Source: a virus
Virus record (IMG/VR): IMGVR_UViG_3300044858_005176
Coordinates: 1 to 64,000 of that record
Strand: one strand, 5' to 3'
Length of the DNA stretch: 64,000 nt
Shown here: piece after piece, positions 21,128 to 30,195 of the stretch
Layout of the letters: every line of letters begins with the position of its first letter
Position numbering within the stretch: the first letter of the stretch is position 1
The notes under the pieces: model-generated
Seen by the model: only the letters and a program-made list of their open reading frames with translations
Databases searched by the model: none
What the model was told of the DNA's origin: nothing
Translations under genes and position numbers: made by a program

Positions 21128-22825
21128 ATGAACTTACTCGACCGCGCCATCTCCTTTGTCTCACCAGAAGCCGGTGTCCGTCGCGGAGTCGCGCGCGAGC
21201 AGTTGCGGCTCTTCGGCTACGATGCCGCCATGCCAGGGGTGAAGCGTGGCCGCTCCGGATCCGCGCAAAAGAACGCCTCCAGCGAGAACTGGCGCTCCGC
21301 CCGTGACCGCATCGCCCTGATGTGGGATGCCCGTGATGTGACGCGCAACTTCGCCATCCTGCGCGGCATGGTGGCGCGCATCACCCAATATGTCTGCGAC
21401 GGAACCTCCTATATCTCGCAGACGGGTGACGACCAGGTGGACGCGGCCTATCAGAACTACTTCAATCAATGGGCCAGAAGCGCCGACCTGACCGGCCGCC
21501 ACAACTTCGGTGATCTTGTCACGATGGCCTTCTGGGCCATGCTTGTGGATGGGGATCATGGCTGGAACATCCTCACCCTGCCCGACTCCCGTGGGATGCA
21601 GCGTATCCAGCTCCAAGCCATCGAATCCGACCGGATCGGAAACCCCTACAATCCCGCCGAGACCAACCAAGGAAATAAGATCGGCGGCATCGAGGTCGAT
21701 GAGCAGGGCAGGCCCATCAACTACTCCATCTACAAGAGAAGTCGCCTCACCGTCCAATACACCCACGAGCAGGACATCCCAGCCTCCCAATTCATCCATC
21801 TCTTTGATCCCCAGCGGGTCGATCAGTATCGTGGTGTCACGGCTCTAGCCACCGCCATCGCCCCTGCCCGCGATCTCTACGAAATCTACGAGTTCGAGAA
21901 GCAGGCCGCTAAATGGCAGGTCGGCCATGCCGGTGTCATCAAGGTAGCCGATCCGTTCAAGAACAATTCCGTCTCCCAATGGGACGACCGCAAGAGCGAA
22001 ACAGGAACCGGCCCCGGCACGATGGAGATGGTGCCCGGCAAGATCCTGCGGCTCACCCAAGGCGAGGATGTGACCTTCAGCCCTGGCACGAACCGGCCCA
22101 ACGGCGCATTCCTCAATCTCGTCCAGACCATGATCAGGGAAATGTCCATGGGCATGAATATGCCCTACGGCTTCCTCTACGACATGAGTACCTTCGGAGG
22201 TCATGCCAGCCGCATCGAGATCGCCCAAGCCCAGCGGTGCATCCGACGCTACCAGAGGCTTCTCAAGGAGCAGGCGCTGGATCCCGTCCGCGATGCGGTG
22301 TTGAGCCTCGGCATTGCCCTCGGTGAACTCCCCTCCCACCCCTCTTGGCAGAATGGCCGATGGGGATTCGGATCCTCGCTCTCGGGCGACTACGGCAACG
22401 ACACCGCCGCCAATATGCAGAGGCTCCAGATGGGACTGGTCACGGCCAGCGACCTCATTAGCGAGACGGGTCAGACCTTCGAGGAAGTGGTTCGGCGACA
22501 GGCTACCGAAGTCCAGTATATGCAGAGGGTTGCCAGCGAGACGGGTGTGCCCATTGAGCTGATGAGCCAGCGTCTGGCCGGTGCGACCGATCAGCTTGCG
22601 GCCATGAACACGCCGCCCCAGCCCCCGTCGAGCCTCATGGAGACGGGAACCGATGTCAAACCGCTCCTCGACATCCTCAAGAATGTGGGTGAGGGGATCA
22701 TGGATCGCCAAAGCGCCATCACCTCCATCGTCAGCCTCTACGGCCTCAATCCCGCCGAGGTGGATAAAATGGTGCCTCAGCAGGGCAAGAAGGAAGAGCC
22801 ATCAGTCAAAACGGAGGAAGAATAA
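21128..22825 (+). CDS. Portal protein, lambda gpB family
   Basis: This forms the dodecameric DNA gateway at the capsid vertex. The 565 residues fit gpB (533). Family features are the N-terminal RDVTRNFAILRGMVARITQY, the central DGDHGWNILTLPDSRGMQRI, the IPASQFIHLFDPQRVDQYRG loop that is the hallmark of this family, and the EFEKQAAKWQVGHAGVI crown-helix region. Start two bases after the gpW stop. Confidence 0.94.
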   Translation: MNLLDRAISFVSPEAGVRRGVAREQLRLFGYDAAMPGVKRGRSGSAQKNASSENWRSARDRIALMWDARDVTRNFAILRGMVARITQYVCDGTSYISQTGDDQVDAAYQNYFNQWARSADLTGRHNFGDLVTMAFWAMLVDGDHGWNILTLPDSRGMQRIQLQAIESDRIGNPYNPAETNQGNKIGGIEVDEQGRPINYSIYKRSRLTVQYTHEQDIPASQFIHLFDPQRVDQYRGVTALATAIAPARDLYEIYEFEKQAAKWQVGHAGVIKVADPFKNNSVSQWDDRKSETGTGPGTMEMVPGKILRLTQGEDVTFSPGTNRPNGAFLNLVQTMIREMSMGMNMPYGFLYDMSTFGGHASRIEIAQAQRCIRRYQRLLKEQALDPVRDAVLSLGIALGELPSHPSWQNGRWGFGSSLSGDYGNDTAANMQRLQMGLVTASDLISETGQTFEEVVRRQATEVQYMQRVASETGVPIELMSQRLAGATDQLAAMNTPPQPPSSLMETGTDVKPLLDILKNVGEGIMDRQSAITSIVSLYGLNPAEVDKMVPQQGKKEEPSVKTEEE

Positions 22826-25800
22826 TGGAACTCAACGACACAGCCAAAGCCGTCTGGAGGCATTACTACAAGGGGGCCAAGAAGGTCCTACGCTCTACAA
22901 AGGGAAAGCTTGGTGGCGATCTTGAGGGCTACATGCCATCTGACAGAAATCGCTCGAAGTTTGGGTTGGTATGGAGGGGAACGCACAAGGGAGAGGTCGA
23001 GACTATTGCCGAACAGGGCAGTTTTAAGAGCAAGTGGACGAACCCCAATTTCCCCAATCGTCCGCGCACCTATGTCGCTGGAAGTGCAACCAAGCCAGAA
23101 GCATACGCCATCACTTCTGCCGCTCATCTTGGGGGACAATCGGATTCCACGGGATTTCCTTCTTCTGTGGGAGGGCTTTTGGATCGGGAAAAAAGCCTTC
23201 CCCATGCGCGTATCTACGGGATCGCCCCTCATGTAGAGCGCCGCGCTGACCGAAAGGTGAGGGGTTGGGTTGGCGACTCTGCCGCAACAGCCCCTATTCG
23301 TGGAGGCATCAATCGCAATGAAGTCCGCGCTTTATTGAAACCCACGGGGGTCAAGGAGGATAAAAACAAATGGGGTGAAGTCAGAGGCAGGAGCGTGCTC
23401 TGGAAACCCACACCCCTTGGCGACATCCAGAAGAAAAACTTCTCCGCTCTGAAAGAATTTACCATGAAAAAACGATTCAAAAAAGTTGTCAAAAACCTCA
23501 AGACTGGCCGCACCAAGACCGTTCGGTATGGTCAGGCTGGTCAGGCCAAGGACGGAGGCGATCGCATCCGTCCAGGCACCTCCAAGGGTGACGCTTACTG
23601 CGCCCGATCCAATTCCATCAAGGGGGATTGGAGGGATGACCCGAATTCACCCAATAACTTGAGCCGTCGCAAATGGAAATGCCGTGGAAGCAAATCCATG
23701 AAGAAGCTCTCAAGGTTGACGCTTGGCCTCAAGGGTATGAAGCAATTCCAGTCTTACCATAAGACTCCGTCAGAGGAGCGAGGTGATTTCATCAAAACAG
23801 GGATCCTCTCTGCTGGCGTGGCCGGTGGCTTGGGGCTTGCGGGACTGGCCCTGCGCAACTCCGTGGGAAAGATCGAACGCGCCGAGATCGCTCGTAATGC
23901 CGTCAATCGGGTCGTGGCTGCCCAGCGAAATTCCAAGGCCAACAGCGCGGTCAATCCCGCAGTCCAAACGATGACTCAGGATGCCTCCATTGCGGCTCAA
24001 AAAGTCAGGGAGAAAAAGGTCGCTTCCCTGAAAAAACAGGACAAGGGATTCACCAAGATGGTCAAGCAGGCACAAAAGAACCCCAATCTGTCCCCCCTCG
24101 AAAAAGAGGAATACGCCAAGGGTCATGCCAGATGGCGTGAAAAAAACGCGCGCTACACGGCATTCGAGACGGCAACCGTCATCCGCCAGAAGCGCGACAC
24201 GCTTTCCAAGGTGCGTGACGCCGCCCAGCTTGCCGGTGGTCTGGGAGTTCTTGGAGCGGCGGGATACGCGGGATACCGCGCCCATGGTCTCTACAAATTG
24301 GGCAAGGCCCAGATCCCTGCCATTTCGGAAGTCATCCAGAAGGAAGCCCCAAGCGTGGCTCGCTACGCCAAGGCTACGTTCCGCTCCGTGAACAAAAGTG
24401 CCAACAAGGTTGGCAAGACGGCCGGAACCATCAATGAAAACGTCCCTGCCATCCGCAAGTCGATTGCCGATGGGCCGCTTGGACGATTCCCATGGCAGAG
24501 CAAAAAGCTGAGTGCCAAGTATTTCGAGGAAGAGCGCAAGAGCGCAAAGAGTCGCCTTGCCGTCGCGGGAGTTCTCGGCGCAGGAGTCGGGCTTGGCATA
24601 GCCGCCGCGCCCGGCCTTCGCCGCATCGAGAAGGTTGCCAAGAAGACAATCCGCTCCGCAGGGAATGTCGCCGACCGGCTCGCCTCCACTCAGGACAATC
24701 TCCGCCATTCCACTTCCATCTACGCCGACATGGGAAGGATTTATTCCAAGATCAAGCCCGAAGTGATGGGAGGGGTGCATAACATCCTCCACCCCATCCA
24801 GACCCTCAAGGAGACCCGTGCGGCCTTCAAGGCCGGTCTGGCTGGCCAGAAAACCTATCCGAAGGCCCAGCGTCCAGCATGGGCCTTGAACGCCAAGCTG
24901 AAGCTCCGCGAGTTTGACGAAAAGAAATCCAGCGTTGGCCGCAAGATTGCCGTCGGTGCCGCGATCGGCGGCGGTGCGCTGGCCGGTGGAGTGCTTGGAG
25001 CAAGGACTCTCCCGAGGCTGATTTCTAGGGGCCGTCCGATGCGTGAAGGCGAATCGCTGATGGGCAAGGTCGTCTATAGCTATCAGGGCAAGACAACCCC
25101 TGCCGAAATCTATCATCTCCCTGATGGCAAGAATCTCAGAGGCATCCTGCACCGCGCTGGCAAGCGCGAGGGGATGACCGGCAAGATGGCTCGTGGGGCC
25201 ATGAAGGTGGATGATTTCCTCGGAATCCCCCAGCGTCATTACGCCGTTGGAGTGGGATCTGGCCGTGTCGCCGAGGTCTCCAAGACCCATGGCCGCCGCA
25301 TCATCCCCGAAGAGAAGCTGGGGAAGATCATGGTCGATAGCGAAGGAACCATCCTGAAGGATCCCCATGGGCCCCGGCCCCATGTCGAAGGGGGCATCCA
25401 TACGAATGCCAAGGAAATCGAGGGGATGAACAGCCGCTACGAAGCCGCCCAAAGCGATCCTCGCTTCAAGAGGGGGTCCATCAATCCAGCCACTTGCAAC
25501 AACTGTGAAAGCTATGCTCGCGGTATCGCTGGTCAGGGCTTCCGCTCCCGACAGGTCTCGGCCATCTATGGAGGTGCCGCTGGTGGTGCCCTCCTCGGAG
25601 GAGGTGCGGTAGCCGCCTTGACTCGCAAGAAGAAGAAGGAATTCGATTTTGAAATCACCGAGGGAGGCGTCCCCTTCACGGGGAAGATCGCCCGTGACCG
25701 CTTCATCAAGCGCATTCACGAGGACGACCTCAACCGCCGTGACTCCAACATGGCCAAGGCGGCCTTGGCCTCCGGTGCGGCAGGAGCACTCACGGGATCT

Positions 25801-27570
25801 ACTTCCAAATCCAGACTCATCCGCGCCGCTCTCGCGGCAGGGGCCGGTGTGACGGGGGTGGCTGGTATTCGCCAGATCACCCAGCGTGACATCTACGGCG
25901 AACGCTCCCGAACCGGCAAGCGTGCCGAACTGCTCCCAGCAGTCGGCGCAGTCGGCGCCGCAGGAGCCATCCTTGCCAAGAAAGCCAAGCTGTTCTCATG
26001 GGAACTCCTTCGACTTGCCGAAGAGCGCAAGAAGCTTCAGCGAGTCACCCGTCCGATCATGAAAAAACAACCCGTCCAATCCGAAAGCTGGGATGAGGGT
26101 CTCTCCGTCATCCGCGCGGTTCGCAACGCCACGGGCATGGACAAGTCTCCGAAGCAACCCGTGAAGTTCTTTGAGCAGAAGAAATCGCTCAACCCCTATC
26201 TCGGAGCCGCCGTCTCGGGTGGACTCTCTGGAGGATCCCTGGGTGCGCTCTCCATTCTCCGCAGGGGGACATCGCTCCGCTCGGCGGCAGCATCGGCTGG
26301 CAAGTTGGGCGCGGTCTCCGCTGGAATTGTCGGCGGCGGTGCCCTGATCGGTAGCAAGATCATCGGCAATCCTCGTTCCGAAGAATCCACTCCCTTCACC
26401 AAGCGTGCCGCCATTGGCGGTGCCATCACGGGAGCGGCGGCGGGATTGGCCGGAGGGATTGCCCTTCGCAAGACCCGTGGGGGCGCTCGTCTGCTTGTCG
26501 ATGCCTCCAAGTCATGGCGACCAGCCGTGGCCATCCGCAAGGCCCCTGTTGCCGGGGCAGTCGGCATCGGCACCATCGGCGGCGCTCTCTACGGCGGCGG
26601 CATGGGTGCCGATGAGGGTCAGCAGGTGGATACGCTCATCAACCTGAAAAAGGACATGAAGAAGTCCAAGGAATTCGGCTACCAGAATCAGCCTCGCCGC
26701 GCAGGAACGGCCACATACATGCCCGATGGGACGACCAAGTGGACACGCGATCGCGGCACCTTCGCCCAGCCTGTTCGCGCGAAATTCGGTCTGGAAGGGC
26801 CGATGATGAGAATTAGCTCAGTGACCGGCAAGCCCACCACTCCTGGCGATCCCGAGGGCATCGTCCCATCCTTCACTCAGGCCCAGATGGTCAAAGGCTT
26901 CTACAACAAGGGTAAGGAGATCAACAAGTGGGGAGGCCGTGGTGCCGGTCTGCTTGGTGACGCAGGAAGCGTGCTGGCCGGTCAGGAGAGGGCGCGTGAC
27001 GCATCCGGTCGGGTCAAGAAACGCGAATGGGAAAAGAGTTGGTTCCGCAATGCCGTGGGATCTGCCGCCGCCGCCGCTGGTCTGGCCGGAGCCGCCTATG
27101 TCACAACCAAGACTCCCTTTGGGCAAAAACACATGCTCCCCAGGTTGAGGAGTGTGGTCAAGTACGGCGAGAGCAAGGGGGTCAGTCTTCTTACCGCCAA
27201 TCTCAACAAGCTCAAGCAGTTCGATGATTGGGCCGCCTACCACGGCTGGGATGTGCGCGATCCTCGCGGCCGCTCGGCCCGGGTCTTTGCACCCGGCTCG
27301 CGCGCCCGTTCACGCCGCGAAAAGGAATGGCATGAGAAGAAAGATAACCGCGAAACCCTTTACAAGGCCGCTGTGGTCGGGGCGATCGGCCTCGGAGCCG
27401 CCGCAGGATATGCCGGAACCCGCATCGCTGGTGGCCTGCCCGTCATTCCACGCTCCGTGAAGAGCGTCTTCAAAGCCAAACCGATCAGCGTGGAGGCCGC
27501 CGAAGAGCAACTCAAAGCGGCCAAGCTCCGCGCCAACGCCAGCAACATCACACCCTTCCCAAGGAGTTAA
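22825..27570 (+). CDS. Giant glycine-zipper virion protein with LRAT-like domain
   Basis: The protein has 1581 residues and is probably virion-associated and possibly ejected. Residues 1-200 form a folded domain (VWRGTHKG; GSATKPEAYAIT; RNEVRALLKP) vaguely like ADP-ribosyltransferases. Residues 230-295 carry a cysteine-containing phage domain (GTSKGDAYCARS; PNSPNNLSRRKWKC). After that come about ten Gly/Ala-rich hydrophobic segments separated by basic stretches. Residues about 790-905 look like an LRAT or permuted NlpC/P60 fold with H805 (RHYAVGVGSG) and C894 (NNCESYARG). Charged KxF/EF motifs recur before the hydrophobic segments. The start forms TAATG with the portal stop. Palindrome copy 8 encodes SYHKT. 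Confidence 0.75.
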   Translation: MELNDTAKAVWRHYYKGAKKVLRSTKGKLGGDLEGYMPSDRNRSKFGLVWRGTHKGEVETIAEQGSFKSKWTNPNFPNRPRTYVAGSATKPEAYAITSAAHLGGQSDSTGFPSSVGGLLDREKSLPHARIYGIAPHVERRADRKVRGWVGDSAATAPIRGGINRNEVRALLKPTGVKEDKNKWGEVRGRSVLWKPTPLGDIQKKNFSALKEFTMKKRFKKVVKNLKTGRTKTVRYGQAGQAKDGGDRIRPGTSKGDAYCARSNSIKGDWRDDPNSPNNLSRRKWKCRGSKSMKKLSRLTLGLKGMKQFQSYHKTPSEERGDFIKTGILSAGVAGGLGLAGLALRNSVGKIERAEIARNAVNRVVAAQRNSKANSAVNPAVQTMTQDASIAAQKVREKKVASLKKQDKGFTKMVKQAQKNPNLSPLEKEEYAKGHARWREKNARYTAFETATVIRQKRDTLSKVRDAAQLAGGLGVLGAAGYAGYRAHGLYKLGKAQIPAISEVIQKEAPSVARYAKATFRSVNKSANKVGKTAGTINENVPAIRKSIADGPLGRFPWQSKKLSAKYFEEERKSAKSRLAVAGVLGAGVGLGIAAAPGLRRIEKVAKKTIRSAGNVADRLASTQDNLRHSTSIYADMGRIYSKIKPEVMGGVHNILHPIQTLKETRAAFKAGLAGQKTYPKAQRPAWALNAKLKLREFDEKKSSVGRKIAVGAAIGGGALAGGVLGARTLPRLISRGRPMREGESLMGKVVYSYQGKTTPAEIYHLPDGKNLRGILHRAGKREGMTGKMARGAMKVDDFLGIPQRHYAVGVGSGRVAEVSKTHGRRIIPEEKLGKIMVDSEGTILKDPHGPRPHVEGGIHTNAKEIEGMNSRYEAAQSDPRFKRGSINPATCNNCESYARGIAGQGFRSRQVSAIYGGAAGGALLGGGAVAALTRKKKKEFDFEITEGGVPFTGKIARDRFIKRIHEDDLNRRDSNMAKAALASGAAGALTGSTSKSRLIRAALAAGAGVTGVAGIRQITQRDIYGERSRTGKRAELLPAVGAVGAAGAILAKKAKLFSWELLRLAEERKKLQRVTRPIMKKQPVQSESWDEGLSVIRAVRNATGMDKSPKQPVKFFEQKKSLNPYLGAAVSGGLSGGSLGALSILRRGTSLRSAAASAGKLGAVSAGIVGGGALIGSKIIGNPRSEESTPFTKRAAIGGAITGAAAGLAGGIALRKTRGGARLLVDASKSWRPAVAIRKAPVAGAVGIGTIGGALYGGGMGADEGQQVDTLINLKKDMKKSKEFGYQNQPRRAGTATYMPDGTTKWTRDRGTFAQPVRAKFGLEGPMMRISSVTGKPTTPGDPEGIVPSFTQAQMVKGFYNKGKEINKWGGRGAGLLGDAGSVLAGQERARDASGRVKKREWEKSWFRNAVGSAAAAAGLAGAAYVTTKTPFGQKHMLPRLRSVVKYGESKGVSLLTANLNKLKQFDDWAAYHGWDVRDPRGRSARVFAPGSRARSRREKEWHEKKDNRETLYKAAVVGAIGLGAAAGYAGTRIAGGLPVIPRSVKSVFKAKPISVEAAEEQLKAAKLRANASNITPFPRS
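23751..23765. repeat. Dispersed palindrome GTCTTACCATAAGAC, copy 8
   Basis: The rightmost copy, in frame as SYHKT just before the first hydrophobic segment of the giant protein. Confidence 0.85.
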
Positions 27571-27572
27571 GA

Positions 27573-28580
27573 ATGAAAACCGACAAAAACTGGGGATCCA
27601 TCGCCCGTGCCGCCGCCGAGCGGAGTCACAAGTCCGAACTCACCGAGCGGACCGCCGCTCTGAAGAAGGCCCACGAAAAGATCGAGGAGTTGGAAAGCCG
27701 ACTGGATGTTGTCAGCGCCCTTGCCTCTAAGAAGCCGGTCAAGAAGTCGCTTGTGCCAGTCGAGTTGGACGGGGGGCAGGCCACCGCCGTCATCTGTGCC
27801 TCCGACTGGCATGTGGAGGAAAGCGTCTCCTCCAATTCCACCAACGGCCTCAATGAGTTCAATCTTTCGATTGCCGAGGATCGCATCAAGAAATTCTTCT
27901 CGAGTGCCATCCGTCTTACCGAGATCCAACGAAATGGTGCCGACATCGAGGACTGCATCCTCTGGTTGGGGGGCGATTTGATGAGTGGCTACATTCATGA
28001 GGAATTGCAGGAAACCAACTCCCTCTCGCCGACCGAGACCATTCTCTGGCTCAAGGGCAGGCTCGAGGAGGGCATCGCGTATGTCCGCAAGAACTTCAAG
28101 ACCACCACGATAGTATGCAGCTATGGGAATCACGGTCGCACCACCAAGAAACCAAGGCATGCCACCGGCTTCCAGAACAGCTACGAGTGGCTTCTCTACA
28201 GCATCCTTTCCCAGCAGATCACGGGTGATGACATCTCCTGGGTGGTGGCCGACAGCTATCTCAGCTTTGTGAAACTCTATGGCAAGACCCTGCGCTTTCA
28301 CCATGGCGATCAACTCCGCTACCAAGGCGGAGTCGGTGGCCTGACCATTCCGGTCGAGAAGGCCATCGCAAGCTGGAACCGCGCGCGGGTGGCGGATCTG
28401 GATGTCTTTGGGCATTGGCACACGCAGCAACAAAATCCGAAGTGGATCTCCAACGGCAGCCTTATTGGGTTTAATGCCTATGCGGTGAGCATCAAGGCCG
28501 CCTATGAAAAGCCTCAGCAGACATACTTCCTGTATGACCGCGACCGAGGCCGAACCATCACAGCCCCCATTATCCTATGA
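27573..28580 (+). CDS. Calcineurin-like metallophosphoesterase
   Basis: A coiled N-terminus (LKKAHEKIEELESRLD) precedes the metal-binding blocks: SDWH, LGGDLMSG, YGNHGR, HHGD and FGHWHT. These give the two-metal site of the calcineurin family. It follows AAGGAGT six bases before the ATG and overlaps the next gene by ATGA. Within a head operon it may act on nucleotides, DNA ends or host signal molecules; the substrate is not evident. Confidence 0.85.
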   Translation: MKTDKNWGSIARAAAERSHKSELTERTAALKKAHEKIEELESRLDVVSALASKKPVKKSLVPVELDGGQATAVICASDWHVEESVSSNSTNGLNEFNLSIAEDRIKKFFSSAIRLTEIQRNGADIEDCILWLGGDLMSGYIHEELQETNSLSPTETILWLKGRLEEGIAYVRKNFKTTTIVCSYGNHGRTTKKPRHATGFQNSYEWLLYSILSQQITGDDISWVVADSYLSFVKLYGKTLRFHHGDQLRYQGGVGGLTIPVEKAIASWNRARVADLDVFGHWHTQQQNPKWISNGSLIGFNAYAVSIKAAYEKPQQTYFLYDRDRGRTITAPIIL

Positions 28581-29008
28581 AGTGGAAGAAACTTGTCTGC
28601 CGTCAGAACTCGCGCGTCTATTCCTGGCCTGCGGGCTGGGATACGTCAGAGTCCATCGCCGAACAACTGGAGTGCAGTGCCGAGCGGGTGCGTGAGCATC
28701 TGGCTCCCAGCATCAAGGCGGGGGAGGTCGAGATGAAGAGCTTCATGGTCTGGGATCGGGATACCGGCCGCAAGGTATCCAAGACCGGCTTCCGCATCGT
28801 GGAAAAGTCGCAAGATCGACAGGAATCCGTCGAAACTGGCTCGAAACGCCCCAATAGGTGGCCGTTCTACGAGGGGGCCAAGATCGTGCGACCCGATTCC
28901 CCCAAGCGCATTGGGGTGATCAAGGCTGGGCGGATCCATTGGTCAGACGGGAAGGTGACCGTCCCGAATTCCCCTAGCCAACGCTCCAAGCTCCGCTTGT
29001 CCAAGTGA
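28577..29008 (+). CDS. Hypothetical protein with HTH-like segment, 143 aa
   Basis: The N-terminal TSESIAEQLECSAERVREHL resembles a helix-turn-helix. The C-terminal half is basic and beta-rich (KIVRPDSPKRIGVIKAGRIH). It is coupled by ATGA to the phosphoesterase and by GTGA to the peptidase. Its role in the head operon is unknown. Confidence 0.58.
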   Translation: MKWKKLVCRQNSRVYSWPAGWDTSESIAEQLECSAERVREHLAPSIKAGEVEMKSFMVWDRDTGRKVSKTGFRIVEKSQDRQESVETGSKRPNRWPFYEGAKIVRPDSPKRIGVIKAGRIHWSDGKVTVPNSPSQRSKLRLSK

Positions 29009-29379
29009 AGGCTCCCAACGAGCATTGCGTTCCGGTGGAAATCTACCGTGACGAGTGCTGGATCGTCTGGCCGGTGGATCACCGATCGGCCTTGGCGTGG
29101 CTTCATCGCCGTGGGTTTAAGAAGCCCAAGCATGTGCATGAACTTCGAGGGGCCGATGGCCTCTGTGTGCGAACCAAGTCAGCCAGCGTCATCTTCTTGA
29201 CCGAATGGAAATCGACTCCCTCGATGCATGGCGTCCTGGCTCATGAAACCCTCCATGCAGCCCGAGACATCCTCAATAGCCGAGGCGTCCGCGAGAAGAG
29301 GAAGCATGAGGAGGCCACTACCTATTTGCAACAATACCTGGTGGAAAAAATCCTCCAGCGACTTTTGCGCAAGAGTTGA
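29005..29379 (+). CDS. Small zinc metallopeptidase (HExxH)
   Basis: H80-E-T-L-H84 gives the zinc-binding HExxH helix, and a second helix with H101-E-E supplies a likely third ligand. The length of 124 residues suits a minimal gluzincin-like fold. It starts at GTG in a GTGA overlap. It might process virion proteins or be packaged. Confidence 0.65.
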   Translation: MKAPNEHCVPVEIYRDECWIVWPVDHRSALAWLHRRGFKKPKHVHELRGADGLCVRTKSASVIFLTEWKSTPSMHGVLAHETLHAARDILNSRGVREKRKHEEATTYLQQYLVEKILQRLLRKS

Positions 29380-29380
29380 C
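29375..29380 (+). promoter_or_regulatory. GTTGAC box
   Basis: Includes the TGA stop of the metallopeptidase gene. It lies 17 bases before the ATG at 29398. Confidence 0.45.
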
Positions 29381-29397
29381 GCAGGGGGGAGGTGGGT

Positions 29398-30189
29398 ATG
29401 AACCACATGACCCGCCTTAAAGAACTTTCCGCTCGTTGCACAGTTAAAGAATTCAAGACTCCAGAGGAAAGCTATGGGCATGGATCTGAAGGTGATGCCG
29501 CGAGAGTCATCCTTCCGATTGCGGCTGGCGCGGTTATTGGCGGCAGGGCATCTCACCTTGTCGAGGGTGGAGTAAGACGAAAAGGGCTAACACCTTTTAT
29601 CAAAAGATCGGAAGAGGTGGTCAGGAATCATCCAGGTATGTCAGAGGCTTCTTCCAAAAGGTTTGTTAAGATTGCAGATGCAGCTTCGGCTCGGGTCCTA
29701 AAGGCAGGCCGCTACGCCGGTGCAGGAACGATGGTTGCTGGTGTTGCTGCTGGCGTTGGCGCGGGGCTAAAATGGCAACGTGCGGCCGCTAACCGCCGCG
29801 CGCAAAACAAGAACCTCTCTGCAAAGACCCGCCTGACAGAACTTTCTCGCAAGTGTGAGTTCGGCCTCTTCACGACCAATCGCCCCAAGTATAACGAGGT
29901 GGGCCAGTTCGAGGGGATGGACAGGAGCCTCAACCCCGTAGGAATCGCCGCAGGGGCCGCTGGCCTCGGTGCCGCTGGCCTCGGTGCCGCCGCTGGCCAC
30001 AAGGCCATCATGAACCGCTATGGTCAGGATGGTGTGAAGCAAGCCTACACGGCCGCTGCCGGTGATGCTCTTTCAGCCGCCAAGGGCGGTATCTCCTCGG
30101 GGGCTTCCGCACTCGGCAAGAACATCCCACGCGGTGGGTTCGGATCCAAGGTGCGCGGCCTGCTGGCCACCCTTGCCAAGCTCCGCTAA
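29398..30189 (+). CDS. Gly/Ala-rich membrane-active virion protein candidate, 263 aa
   Basis: Two modules each begin with a related signal (MTRLKELSARCTVKEF near residue 5 and KTRLTELSRKCEFG near 143), followed by Gly/Ala hydrophobic segments (AAGAVIGGRA; AAGAAGLGAAGLGAAAG). The style copies the giant protein upstream, so the two probably share a role, perhaps as internal or ejected proteins. The ATG at 29398 follows a GGGGGGAGG purine stretch. Confidence 0.6.
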   Translation: MNHMTRLKELSARCTVKEFKTPEESYGHGSEGDAARVILPIAAGAVIGGRASHLVEGGVRRKGLTPFIKRSEEVVRNHPGMSEASSKRFVKIADAASARVLKAGRYAGAGTMVAGVAAGVGAGLKWQRAAANRRAQNKNLSAKTRLTELSRKCEFGLFTTNRPKYNEVGQFEGMDRSLNPVGIAAGAAGLGAAGLGAAAGHKAIMNRYGQDGVKQAYTAAAGDALSAAKGGISSGASALGKNIPRGGFGSKVRGLLATLAKLR

Positions 30190-30195
30190 TAAGCC

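Noticed and set aside
21845-22711. 288-codon minus-strand frame
   Set aside because: It is antisense to the portal gene and carries no motif.
23770-25719. 649-codon open frame on the minus strand
   Set aside because: It is antisense to the giant virion gene, has no motif, and follows from third-position GC bias. The plus-strand reading has domains, an RBS-linked context and coupled neighbours.
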